DNA of 12,412 nucleotides. It comes from Lachnospiraceae bacterium (GTDB taxonomy: Bacteria > Bacillota > Clostridia > Lachnospirales > Lachnospiraceae). This document shows positions 1 to 6,890 of the stretch, one piece after another. The notes beneath the pieces are model-generated. The model searched no databases. It was given only the letters and a program-made list of their open reading frames with translations, and was not told the origin of the DNA. Position numbers and translations under genes: made by a program. Positions within the stretch are counted from its first letter, which is position 1. Each line of letters opens with the position of its first letter. The stretch covers positions 1-12,412 of the forward strand of contig VSNJ01000126.1 in the NCBI GenBank assembly GCA_009774235.1, in the 5' to 3' direction.

Positions 1-792
1 ATGTGGAACTTCAATCACAAGCCTGTCACCCGTAGACAGCTCACCTACATTTCTTCCATCTGCAGCAACAACTGCATGGTCTTCACCTGTATCCTTTGTC
101 TGTCCGACTTCAAGAGTTATCCTGTCTGATGCATCCACAATAAGGCTTCTTTTATTAAGCGAATGAGGACATATAGGTGTAACTATTGTAGCCTTAAGGT
201 GAGGTACCAGGACAGGTCCTCCTGCAGAAAGGTTATATCCTGTTGAACCAGTAGGGGTTGATATTATTATACCATCTGCCCTGTAAATATCAGCAAGTTC
301 ATTATTTAAAAATACTTTTATTGTAATAAGCCGTATGCCACCCCTTTTACTTACAACAATATCATTCAGGGCATAACATGATGAACGGCTGTCAGGCTGC
401 TTAAAATAAGAAATTTCCTTAAGCATTATACGGTTTTCTATTTCATAATTATTATTAACAAGCCTCTCTAATGCATTGTCAACATTGTTCTGCTCCACCT
501 CTGTAAGAAAACCAAGGTTTCCTGTATTTACACCAATAATAGGAAGTTCTCTATGTACAAGGTCTATCGCTGCCTGTATCATTGTCCCGTCGCCGCCCAG
601 GACTATTGCACACTCAGTATCACCTGGTATCTTTGACACATCTGTAAAATGCCTTATGCCTGCTGAAGAAGACATACGGTTCTCAAGTATAATACACTGT
701 TTTCCGTGTTTATCCATATATTCCATTATATGTTTTGCCATATCATGGTTTGCGCTTTTATCACTATTTGTAATAATACAAAAATGTTCCAT
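1..792 (-). CDS. nadK: NAD kinase, C-terminus cut off by the window edge
   Basis: ATP-dependent (or polyphosphate-dependent) NAD kinase, a cytosolic enzyme that phosphorylates NAD+ to NADP+ and so supplies NADPH for biosynthesis. The 264 visible residues start MEHFCIITNS. They carry the family hallmarks: GGDGT at about 66-70 (nucleotide binding, catalytic Asp68), NTGNLGFLTE at about 89-98, ALNDIVV at about 141-147, and the glycine-rich TPTGSTGYNLSAGGP at about 179-193. The frame is open to base 1, and clostridial NadK is usually about 280-290 residues, so roughly 20-30 C-terminal residues are missing. The ATG at 792 is preceded by GAGGA, which overlaps the TGA stop of tlyA 12 bases upstream. 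It is therefore co-transcribed, and probably translationally coupled, with tlyA. The motifs make the assignment secure; the C-terminus cannot be judged. Confidence 0.96.
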   Translation of the reverse strand, partial: MEHFCIITNSDKSANHDMAKHIMEYMDKHGKQCIILENRMSSSAGIRHFTDVSKIPGDTECAIVLGGDGTMIQAAIDLVHRELPIIGVNTGNLGFLTEVEQNNVDNALERLVNNNYEIENRIMLKEISYFKQPDSRSSCYALNDIVVSKRGGIRLITIKVFLNNELADIYRADGIIISTPTGSTGYNLSAGGPVLVPHLKATIVTPICPHSLNKRSLIVDASDRITLEVGQTKDTGEDHAVVAADGRNVGELSTGDRLVIEVPH

Positions 793-804
793 TATAGCCA
801 ATCC

Positions 805-1656
805 TCACTTATCCAGGCTGTTATGTGCCTGTCCTGTAATATCCGCTGCCAGCTGCATATACCTGCTTTTAAATATTTCCTTTGCTTTACCAGGATTTAT
901 ACTTTCTATACTGCCCGTTTTCTTTTCAATATAAAGAAGATATTCTATATTACCTTCTGGTCCTTTTATAGGCGAATAGCTTAAATCTATAATACTAAAT
1001 CCTTCTGACAATACATATACCATAATATTTTCCAGGACTTCAAGGTGTACTGCCTGGTCACGCACAACACCTTTCTTCCCTACCTTTTCACGCCCTGCCT
1101 CAAACTGCGGCTTCACAAGGCACACTATCCTTCCTCCATCTTCCAGTATATCACGTATAGGGATAAGCACCTTTGTAAGTGAAATAAATGCAACATCTAT
1201 TGACACAAAGCTGATTTTATCTGGAATATCATTATGTGTTATATATCTTATATTGGTTTTCTCCATAGAAACTACACGTTCATCCTGGCGCAGCTTCCAT
1301 GCAAGCTGGTTTGTCCCAACATCTACAGCATATACTTTACTTGCGCCATTCTGTAACATACAGTCTGTAAACCCTCCTGTAGAAGACCCTGCATCCATAC
1401 AGACCATTCCTTCAAGCCTGATATCCCATAATGAAACTGCCTTCTCAAGTTTATAGCCACCCCTGCTGGCATATTTCATGGCAGCAGCTTTTACTTCAAT
1501 ATTTACATCTTCTTCAAATGTACTTCCTGCTTTGTCCTCACGCTGCCCATTGACAAATACATCTCCTGCCATTATAACTGCTTTCGCCTTTTCCCTTGAT
1601 TCTGCAAGGCATCTTTTTACAAGAAGGACATCAAGCCTTTCCTTTTTCTTCTTCAT
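805..1656 (-). CDS. tlyA: TlyA/YqxC family rRNA 2'-O-methyltransferase (S4 domain plus FtsJ-like domain)
   Basis: SAM-dependent RNA methyltransferase of the hemolysin-A/TlyA family, which in mycobacteria 2'-O-methylates cytidines of 16S and 23S rRNA. Firmicute members are often called YqxC. The 283 residues show an N-terminal S4 RNA-binding domain (about 5-65, with RLDVLLVKR and AGDVFVNG) and then a Rossmann methyltransferase domain. MDAGSSTGGF at 87-96 is the SAM-binding motif. K69 (SRGGYKL), D154 (VSIDVAFIS), K182 (CLVKPQFE) and E238 (GNIEYLL) form the K-D-K-E tetrad expected of 2'-O-methyltransferases. The length is typical. The ATG lies inside the end of dxs (26-base overlap) with only a weak, distant AAAGGG upstream, so expression probably depends on translation of dxs. 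It is followed closely by nadK. Haemolysis is a historical label and is not supported here. The exact target nucleotide cannot be read from sequence. Confidence 0.94.
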   Translation of the reverse strand: MKKKKERLDVLLVKRCLAESREKAKAVIMAGDVFVNGQREDKAGSTFEEDVNIEVKAAAMKYASRGGYKLEKAVSLWDIRLEGMVCMDAGSSTGGFTDCMLQNGASKVYAVDVGTNQLAWKLRQDERVVSMEKTNIRYITHNDIPDKISFVSIDVAFISLTKVLIPIRDILEDGGRIVCLVKPQFEAGREKVGKKGVVRDQAVHLEVLENIMVYVLSEGFSIIDLSYSPIKGPEGNIEYLLYIEKKTGSIESINPGKAKEIFKSRYMQLAADITGQAHNSLDK

Positions 1657-3517
1657 ATGCTTTCAGCACCCTTTCAGCAATACTTTTTGCATCTATTCCA
1701 TATTTCTCTTTTAATATACTAACAGAGCCATGTTCTAAGAACTTATCTGGAAGCCCTATGCACAATACTTTTGCATTGGTATTCCTGCTGTTTGACCAAT
1801 CTGCAACAGCCTGTCCAAAACCTCCCGTTACAACACCTTCTTCAAGTGTTACAGCCAGGCTGTGCCCGTTTAACGCTTTTTCCAGAAGGATATCATCCAG
1901 TGGTTTCAAAAAGCGCATATTAACAACAGATATATTAATTCCACGTCCTTTGAATATATGGTATACTTCCACGGCTGTTTTTACCATGCTTCCAGCAGCA
2001 AGAAGAACTATCCCATGTCCCCTGGCTATCCATTCGCCCCTGCCATATTCTACTGGCTGCTTAAATTCTTCAAGCCCTGTGTAAGCCTCACCTCTTGGAT
2101 AGCGTATTGCCACAGGTCCGTTATATTCTATAGAAAAGTTAAGCATAGCTTTAAGCTCCCAGGAATTTTTAGGCGCAAGAATAGTTATTCCTGGCATAGG
2201 CATCATAAATGCTATATCAAAAATACCCTGGTGTGTTTCACCATCACTCCCAACTATTCCTGCCCTGTCAACTGCAAATACAACAGGAAGCCTGCAAAGA
2301 CAGACATCATGTAATATCTGGTCATATGCTCTCTGCAGGAATGTAGAGTAAATAGCAACTACAGGTTTAAGCCCTCCTGCTGCCATTCCTGCTGCAAATG
2401 TTACAGCATGTTCTTCTGCTATGCCTACATCAAAGAACCTTCCAGGGTACTTTTCTGAAAATGGCACAAGCCCTGTACCAGCAGGCATTGCCGCTGACAC
2501 TGCTGTAAGCCTGGTATTCCTGTCTGCAAGTGCTGTTATTGTCCTGCTAAATACATCAGTATAAGTTTCCTTATCCTTGGCATCTGCCCTTGGAGTACCA
2601 TCACGCACAAAAAATGGTGCCACACCATGGAATGAAGCAGGGTCTTTCTCTGCTGGAGGATAACCTTTCCCTTTTTTTGTACATACATGCACCAGCACAG
2701 CCTCTTTTACATTTGCCGCAGCATCAAACGCAGACACCATCTGTTTTATATCATGCCCGTCTATAGGACCTATAAACTTAATACCCATATCTTCAAAAAG
2801 CATTCCAGGTATAAATATCCTTTTTAATACATCCTTAAATCCCCTTATACTGCCAGTAAGGGCTTCTCCTATCCATGGCATCTTTTTAAGCACTTTTTCA
2901 ACATCTTCTTTAAGGCCTGTATAATTTGTATTTGTCCTTATATTGCCAAGATATCCTGCCATGCCTCCTACATTCCTTGAAATTGACATCTGGTTATCAT
3001 TCAGCACAATTATAAGGTTAGAGTCCAGCCTTGCAGCATTATTTAAAGCTTCATAAGCCATGCCGCCCGACAGTGCACCATCCCCAATTACTGCAAAAAT
3101 CTTCTGTACCCCGCCTCTTATATCCCTTGCCTTTGCAAGACCAATAGCAGCACTTATGGAAGTTGAACTATGTCCAGTATTAAATACATCACATCCACTT
3201 TCCGCACGTTTAGGAAACCCACTTAATCCGCCATATTGTCTTAAACTTCCAAACTCTTCCTTTCTGCCTGTAAGTATCTTATGTGTATAACTCTGGTGAC
3301 CTACATCCCATACAATCTGGTCATATGGCAGCTCACAGCAAAGGTGCAGCGCCATTGACAGCTCCACAACACCAAGATTAGAAGCAAGATGTCCTCCTGT
3401 ACGGCTTACATTCCTTACAAGAAAACGTCTTATCTCCCATGCAAGCCTTCTATAATCTTTAGCATCTATATTTTTTATATCATTTGGCTGGTTTATCCTG
3501 TCAAGTAATCCACACAC
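1631..3517 (-). CDS. dxs: 1-deoxy-D-xylulose-5-phosphate synthase
   Basis: Thiamine-diphosphate enzyme that condenses pyruvate and glyceraldehyde 3-phosphate to 1-deoxy-D-xylulose 5-phosphate with loss of CO2. This is the entry step of the MEP isoprenoid pathway and also feeds thiamine and pyridoxal synthesis. The 628 residues match the family length. Visible landmarks are GGHLASNLG (His43) in the N-terminal ThDP domain, GDGALSGG at 145-152 followed by EALNNA and N173 (the GDG...N ThDP/Mg motif), KDPASFHGV at 291-299, GIAEEHAV at 365-372 with the catalytic glutamate of the pyrimidine domain, DRAG at 417-420 and DGETHQG at 425-431, plus a C-terminal transketolase-like domain. Translation probably starts at GTG 3517, because AAGGAG lies 7 bases upstream and the protein aligns from LLDRIN. 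It sits 11 bases after ispA, fitting isoprenoid co-expression, and its end overlaps tlyA. Confidence 0.98.
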   Translation of the reverse strand: MCGLLDRINQPNDIKNIDAKDYRRLAWEIRRFLVRNVSRTGGHLASNLGVVELSMALHLCCELPYDQIVWDVGHQSYTHKILTGRKEEFGSLRQYGGLSGFPKRAESGCDVFNTGHSSTSISAAIGLAKARDIRGGVQKIFAVIGDGALSGGMAYEALNNAARLDSNLIIVLNDNQMSISRNVGGMAGYLGNIRTNTNYTGLKEDVEKVLKKMPWIGEALTGSIRGFKDVLKRIFIPGMLFEDMGIKFIGPIDGHDIKQMVSAFDAAANVKEAVLVHVCTKKGKGYPPAEKDPASFHGVAPFFVRDGTPRADAKDKETYTDVFSRTITALADRNTRLTAVSAAMPAGTGLVPFSEKYPGRFFDVGIAEEHAVTFAAGMAAGGLKPVVAIYSTFLQRAYDQILHDVCLCRLPVVFAVDRAGIVGSDGETHQGIFDIAFMMPMPGITILAPKNSWELKAMLNFSIEYNGPVAIRYPRGEAYTGLEEFKQPVEYGRGEWIARGHGIVLLAAGSMVKTAVEVYHIFKGRGINISVVNMRFLKPLDDILLEKALNGHSLAVTLEEGVVTGGFGQAVADWSNSRNTNAKVLCIGLPDKFLEHGSVSILKEKYGIDAKSIAERVLKAYEEEKGKA

Positions 3518-3524
3518 AACAATT

Positions 3525-3530
3525 CTCCTT
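3525..3530 (-). promoter_or_regulatory. Ribosome binding site fixing the GTG start of dxs
   Basis: AAGGAG on the minus strand, 7 bases before GTG 3517. No ATG in a suitable place gives the conserved N-terminus, so this site decides the start. It overlaps the TAA stop of ispA, suggesting that ribosomes finishing ispA help start dxs. Confidence 0.75.
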
Positions 3531-4446
3531 ACTTTTTACGGTTAATAAGCATCCTGGCTAATGTATTAAGATAACTATTTTGTACAGGCATATTGCTTAA
3601 AATACCAAGTGCCTGTTCTGAATACTCCTTAACTGCCTTTAATGCATTGTCCATTCCATAAACAGCCACATACGTTGACTTTTCATTTCTTTCATCACTG
3701 TGTACTGGCTTCCCAAGTTCTTCTTGTGTACTTGTAATATCAAGTATATCATCCTGTATCTGGAAAGCCATGCCAATGCAATGGCCCGCTTTTTCAAATG
3801 CTGCCACAATATTACTATCTGCGCCCGCAAGCACTGCACCTGCCATAAATGCTGCTTCAATAAGTGCACCTGTCTTTAAACTATATATAAAATCCAGTTC
3901 TTCCTTTGAAAGAGTTTCCCCGGTCTTCTCAACATCAACAACTTGTCCCCCAAGCATCCCATATATGCCTGACTTATTTGCAAGAACCTTAAGTGCCTTT
4001 GATTTAAGGACAGTATCTGTACCATCATTAAAGCATGACAATGCAGTTTCAAATGCATAATTAAGCAGTGCATCACCTGCAAGTATACCCATATCTTCCC
4101 CATAGACTATATGTGTAGTCTTCATGCCACGCCTGTATTCATCATTATCCATTGCTGGTAAATCATCATGTACAAGGGAATATGTGTGTATCATTTCTAT
4201 AGCAGCCATAAAAGGAAGTATAACATTTTCATCATTTCCGCCAGACATCTTATATGCTTCCCACATAAACATAGGGCGCAGCCTTTTTCCACCTGCCATA
4301 ATGCTATATTCCATAGCCTTATATATTGTCTTCTGCAATGTTACATCCTTTGGCAGAAATCCTTTTATATTTCTTTCAATCCATTCCGTTTCTTCTTCCA
4401 GCTGCTTCCCAAAAGCAGCCTTATCCATAAATAATGGTTCTCCCAT
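3529..4446 (-). CDS. ispA: Polyprenyl synthetase, farnesyl diphosphate synthase type
   Basis: Trans-prenyltransferase that adds isopentenyl diphosphate units to DMAPP/GPP to give farnesyl diphosphate, the precursor of undecaprenyl phosphate and other isoprenoids. The 305 residues carry GGKRLRP at 52-58, the first aspartate-rich motif HDDLPAMDND (aspartates 94, 95, 100, 102) with RRG at 105-107, KTG at 191-193, and the second motif QDDILD at 231-236. The sequence around the first motif (YSLVHDDLPAMDND) resembles E. coli IspA, pointing to a C15 product, although geranylgeranyl diphosphate cannot be excluded from sequence. ATG 4446 is chosen because GAGGA, overlapping the xseB stop, lies 9 bases upstream. 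An internal ATG at 4428 has a poorer, more distant site. It lies between xseB and dxs, as in many Firmicutes. Confidence 0.95.
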   Translation of the reverse strand: MGEPLFMDKAAFGKQLEEETEWIERNIKGFLPKDVTLQKTIYKAMEYSIMAGGKRLRPMFMWEAYKMSGGNDENVILPFMAAIEMIHTYSLVHDDLPAMDNDEYRRGMKTTHIVYGEDMGILAGDALLNYAFETALSCFNDGTDTVLKSKALKVLANKSGIYGMLGGQVVDVEKTGETLSKEELDFIYSLKTGALIEAAFMAGAVLAGADSNIVAAFEKAGHCIGMAFQIQDDILDITSTQEELGKPVHSDERNEKSTYVAVYGMDNALKAVKEYSEQALGILSNMPVQNSYLNTLARMLINRKK

Positions 4447-4458
4447 TTCAACATGTCC

Positions 4459-4653
4459 TCACTCTTTATTGTCTATTACAATAAGTTTCTTTTCTACCTT
4501 ATCAAGTGTATCATTGCAGCTTTTCACAAGTTTCATGCCTTCTTCATATTTTTTAAAAGATTCTTCTAGTGAAAGTTCCCCACTCTGTAGCTGCCCTATA
4601 ATACTGTCAAGGCTTTCAAATGACTGTTCAAGCGTCATCTTCTTTGCTGCCAT
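4459..4653 (-). CDS. xseB: Exodeoxyribonuclease VII small subunit
   Basis: Small subunit of exonuclease VII, which degrades single-stranded DNA from both ends to oligonucleotides; several XseB chains bind one XseA. The 64 residues (MAAKKMTLEQ...) match the family: MTLEQSFESLDSIIGQLQSGELSLEESFKKYEEG, where the hydrophobic heptad pattern and LE..L..L..GE..LEE.F..YE.G signature predict a short helical hairpin. The frame is open further upstream to 4734, but the family alignment begins near this ATG and AAAGG lies 12 bases before it. An ATG at 4638 (MTLEQ) is an alternative with a worse ribosome site. The start lies 26 bases inside xseA, so the two subunits are probably translationally coupled. 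ispA begins 12 bases after the stop. Confidence 0.92.
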   Translation of the reverse strand: MAAKKMTLEQSFESLDSIIGQLQSGELSLEESFKKYEEGMKLVKSCNDTLDKVEKKLIVIDNKE

Positions 4654-5863
4654 AATTAAACCATGCCTTTCTTTTAACACTGCCTGCTTTAACCTCTGCC
4701 TGTCCATCCTGCATATAAAGCACCAGTTCTTCACCTTCTTTTATTTTACTAACCGAATTTACACTATTGCCATCTTTGTCTGTCACATAAGAATAACCAC
4801 CTTGTAACTTATATAATGGAGAAAGCCCTTTAAGTTCTTCCACATACAATTCAAGCTGGTGTCTTGCAGCAAGCAGCCTCTGCTCCATAACAAGGCGCAG
4901 CTTGTCCTCACAGTCTGCGGTATACAGCCTCCTCTGGCGCAGGATATCATTTGGGCTTAAATGCTTAAGTGACATCTGGTACTGTTCAAGTTTTAATTTT
5001 CTTATCTTTAAAATATTATTTATCTGCCATTTAAGGGAATATGCTGCTTCCCTTAATACTGCTTCCACTTCTTTATATGGATATACAGCAAGCTCTGCCG
5101 CAGCAGATGGTGTAGGTGCCCTTAAATCAGCTGCAAAATCAGCTATAGTAGTATCTGTCTCATGCCCTACAGCAGAAATAACAGGTTTAGTACATGCAAA
5201 GACTGCTCTTGCAAGTTTTTCAGAATTAAATGCCCACAAATCTTCTATAGAGCCTCCCCCTCTGCCTATTATAATTGTATCAACATCTGTTTTTTCAAAA
5301 TACTGTATTCCTTTTATAACTGTATCCTCTGCCCCTTCACCTTGTACCCTTGCAGGATAAAGGTAAATCTGTATATAAGGGTTGCGTCTGCCTGCAACAT
5401 TACATATATCATGGATAACCGCACCTTCTGGTGCAGTAACCACCCCTATGCTTCTGGCATATAATGGTATCTTTTTTTTCCTGTCTGCATCAAAAAGCCC
5501 CTCTGCTAAAAGGCGCTTTTTCATCTTCTCATATTCTTCATATAACCTGCCTTCACCATCCCTTGTAACCTTTCTGGCATAAAGCTGGTATTTCCCATCA
5601 CGCTCATAAACACTTATGCTTCCCTGCACTATCACGCCATTGCCCTCTTCCATCTTAAAACCTAATCCAGAGCGCATAGAAGCGAACATAACACAGGAAA
5701 GCTGTGATGAATTGTCTTTTATTGTAAAATAAATATGCCCTGATGAATGATATTTACAATTAGATACTTCTCCCCTTACGGAAATATTATTCAAGGCATA
5801 CTCCCTGGTAAACATATTTTTAATATACATATTAACCTGGGAAACGGAACTTACTTCATCCAT
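4628..5863 (-). CDS. xseA: Exodeoxyribonuclease VII large subunit
   Basis: Catalytic large subunit of exonuclease VII, acting on single-stranded DNA in repair and mismatch processing. From the chosen start the protein has 411 residues: an N-terminal OB-fold (about 1-100, with VRGEVSN at 29-35 and SGHIYFTIKD at 41-50), then the catalytic domain with GVVTAPEGAVIHDI at 140-153, IIIGRGGGSIEDLWAFN at 197-213 and ISAVGHETDTTIADFAADLRAPTPSAAAE at 229-257. A long charged helical region (about 265-345) follows, then the C-terminal SPLYKLQGGYSYV segment at 348-360. Start choice: a GTG at 5896 would add 11 residues (MCGMFCMERKF) not expected in the family, whereas ATG 5863 has GGAG 9 bases upstream and gives the usual short lead before SVSQVN. 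It follows nusB after 44 bases; folD, which often sits here in Bacillus, is absent. Confidence 0.95.
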   Translation of the reverse strand: MDEVSSVSQVNMYIKNMFTREYALNNISVRGEVSNCKYHSSGHIYFTIKDNSSQLSCVMFASMRSGLGFKMEEGNGVIVQGSISVYERDGKYQLYARKVTRDGEGRLYEEYEKMKKRLLAEGLFDADRKKKIPLYARSIGVVTAPEGAVIHDICNVAGRRNPYIQIYLYPARVQGEGAEDTVIKGIQYFEKTDVDTIIIGRGGGSIEDLWAFNSEKLARAVFACTKPVISAVGHETDTTIADFAADLRAPTPSAAAELAVYPYKEVEAVLREAAYSLKWQINNILKIRKLKLEQYQMSLKHLSPNDILRQRRLYTADCEDKLRLVMEQRLLAARHQLELYVEELKGLSPLYKLQGGYSYVTDKDGNSVNSVSKIKEGEELVLYMQDGQAEVKAGSVKRKAWFNYGSKEDDA

Positions 5864-5872
5864 AAACTTACG

Positions 5873-5876
5873 CTCC
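5873..5876 (-). promoter_or_regulatory. Ribosome binding site selecting the xseA start at 5863
   Basis: GGAG on the minus strand with a 9-base spacer to ATG 5863. The longer open frame with a GTG at 5896 has a less suitable AAGG upstream and adds an unconserved cysteine-rich lead, so this site favours the shorter protein. Confidence 0.6.
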
Positions 5877-5907
5877 ATACAAAACATGCCACACACCTTG
5901 CAGCATA

Positions 5908-6375
5908 TTAATCTTTTTTATTATCCTGCCCATCCTGGTCTTCCATGCCATTGTCTTTATTACCACTTTCCTTAGCCTTGACAACAGATGAAAGTATACC
6001 ATTTATAAAACCTTTTGCCTTGTCAGCGCAATAAAGTTTTGAAAGTTCCACTGCCTCATTAATAGCTACACCATCAGGCACATCATCTGCATAAAGTATT
6101 TCAAACACAGCCAGACGCAGCACAGTGAGTTCTGCCTTTGCTATCCTTTTCACTGTCCAGCCTTTTGCTTTTGACTCAATCTCTGCATCAATCACATCCA
6201 GGTTATCCAGTACAGTGCCAAACTTACTCTGGAGTTCCTCTTTTTCCTTTTCTGATGCGCCTTCTATCTCTTCCCCAAGATATATTTCCGCCTGGTCTTT
6301 AAGTTCTTCCTTTTCATAAAAATCCACACGGAACAACATAATATATAAATTTTCCCTGATTTTCTTTCTTGTCAT
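5908..6375 (-). CDS. nusB: Transcription antitermination factor NusB
   Basis: All-helical RNA-binding protein that pairs with NusE (ribosomal protein S10) on the boxA sequence of rRNA leader transcripts, preventing premature termination of rRNA synthesis. The 155 residues start MTRKKIRENLYIMLFRVDFY, matching the family opening R...R..A.Q.L...D. Further landmarks are WTVKRIAKAELTVLRLAVFEILYADDVPDGVAINEAVELSKLY at 73-115 and the C-terminal KGFINGILSSV at 121-131. An acidic, Asp/Asn/Lys-rich tail (about 138-155, ending GMEDQDGQDNKKD) extends beyond the conserved fold and is probably disordered. ATG 6375 is preceded by AAGG at 11 bases. It lies 46 bases after the asp23-family gene, the usual Firmicute neighbour. 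Confidence 0.95.
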   Translation of the reverse strand: MTRKKIRENLYIMLFRVDFYEKEELKDQAEIYLGEEIEGASEKEKEELQSKFGTVLDNLDVIDAEIESKAKGWTVKRIAKAELTVLRLAVFEILYADDVPDGVAINEAVELSKLYCADKAKGFINGILSSVVKAKESGNKDNGMEDQDGQDNKKD

Positions 6376-6421
6376 AATCTATTGTACCTTACTTTCTATA
6401 TCCTGTCACAAGTTTTTCTGC

Positions 6422-6799
6422 CTATTCACTCAAGTTTACGCCTGCAACACGGACATTTACCTCAGGAACTACAAGACCTGTCATAGTTTCAATCTGCTGG
6501 CTCACCCTGTTCTGTACCTGTTCTGATACATTCCTTATGCTATAACCATATTTCACATTAAGCATAATATCTACATGAACAAGACCGTCTTCCATTGTTA
6601 CTTTAACTCCCTTTGACAGGTTCTTCATACCAAACTTTCCTATAAGCTCATTTGTAATATTTCCTGCCATTGAGCTTACACCTTCTGTTTCTGTAACGGC
6701 AAGTGCCGCTATAATTGCAACTACATCTGATGCAATCTTAACCTCGCCTGTTCCCCTTTTCTCCATAACATACTCCTTTGGTTCCTGCTCTTTTGACAC
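6422..6799 (-). CDS. yqhY: Asp23/Gls24 family protein, YqhY homologue
   Basis: Small cytosolic protein of the Asp23/Gls24 (DUF322) family. In B. subtilis the gene at this position, yqhY, is cotranscribed with accB-accC and is linked to control of acetyl-CoA carboxylase activity; its molecular action is not settled. The 125 residues show the family pattern: GEVKIASDVVAIIAALAVTETEGVSSM at 18-44, a central NLSKGVKVTMEDGLVHVDIMLNVKYGYSI at 60-88, and VSEQVQNRVSQQIETMTGLVVPEVNVRVAGV at 91-121. No signal peptide or membrane segment is visible. Translation starts at GTG 6799, backed by a perfect AAGGAGG 8 bases upstream. It is the first gene after the sigma-A promoter at 6848-6875. accB and accC are not next to it, unlike in Bacillus. 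Confidence 0.92.
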   Translation of the reverse strand: MSKEQEPKEYVMEKRGTGEVKIASDVVAIIAALAVTETEGVSSMAGNITNELIGKFGMKNLSKGVKVTMEDGLVHVDIMLNVKYGYSIRNVSEQVQNRVSQQIETMTGLVVPEVNVRVAGVNLSE

Positions 6800-6807
6800 A
6801 CCAGTAC

Positions 6808-6814
6808 CCTCCTT
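6808..6814 (-). promoter_or_regulatory. Strong ribosome binding site for the GTG start of yqhY
   Basis: AAGGAGG on the minus strand, 8 bases from GTG 6799. The next in-frame ATG (residue 12) has no comparable site and would remove the first residues, so the GTG is preferred. Confidence 0.8.
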
Positions 6815-6847
6815 AGTTCTGTATATTTACTATCCTATATTTAATCC

Positions 6848-6875
6848 ATTATACCAAAATGCAGAAGTTTTGCAA
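6848..6875 (-). promoter_or_regulatory. Sigma-A promoter of the yqhY-nusB-xseAB-ispA-dxs-tlyA-nadK operon
   Basis: On the minus strand the -35 box is TTGCAA (6870-6875, 4 of 6 to consensus), followed by a 16-base spacer and a perfect -10 TATAAT (6848-6853). The -10 is preceded by TGG, giving the extended -10 form TGnTATAAT. Transcription would start near 6841, leaving a leader of about 40 bases with a strong ribosome site. It lies in the only real gap between the sporulation and housekeeping genes, starting just after the spoIIIAH stop. This fits vegetative expression of the downstream genes independent of sporulation. Confidence 0.8.
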
Positions 6876-6890
6876 TCTTTACTTTAGTTT

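Noticed and set aside
476..934. Plus-strand open frame of 152 codons.
   Set aside because: It lies antisense to the well-supported nadK and tlyA, has no good ribosome site and no recognisable motifs; its Ser/Ile/Cys-rich product is typical of a shadow frame.
4654..4734. A longer XseB with 27 additional N-terminal residues.
   Set aside because: The extra residues (MKNWCFICRM...) overlap xseA coding more deeply, do not resemble the family N-terminus and would make the protein longer than usual.
4124..4807. Plus-strand open frame of 227 codons, the longest on that strand.
   Set aside because: It is antisense to ispA, xseB and the end of xseA, all of which have clear family motifs. The hydrophobic, Ser-rich translation is a shadow of those genes.
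6381..6409. A sigma-A-like promoter in front of nusB on the minus strand: GTGACA, 17 bases, TACAAT.
   Set aside because: Box match is good, but the start point would fall at about the nusB ATG, leaving the ribosome site outside the transcript. The operon promoter at 6848-6875 explains expression better.
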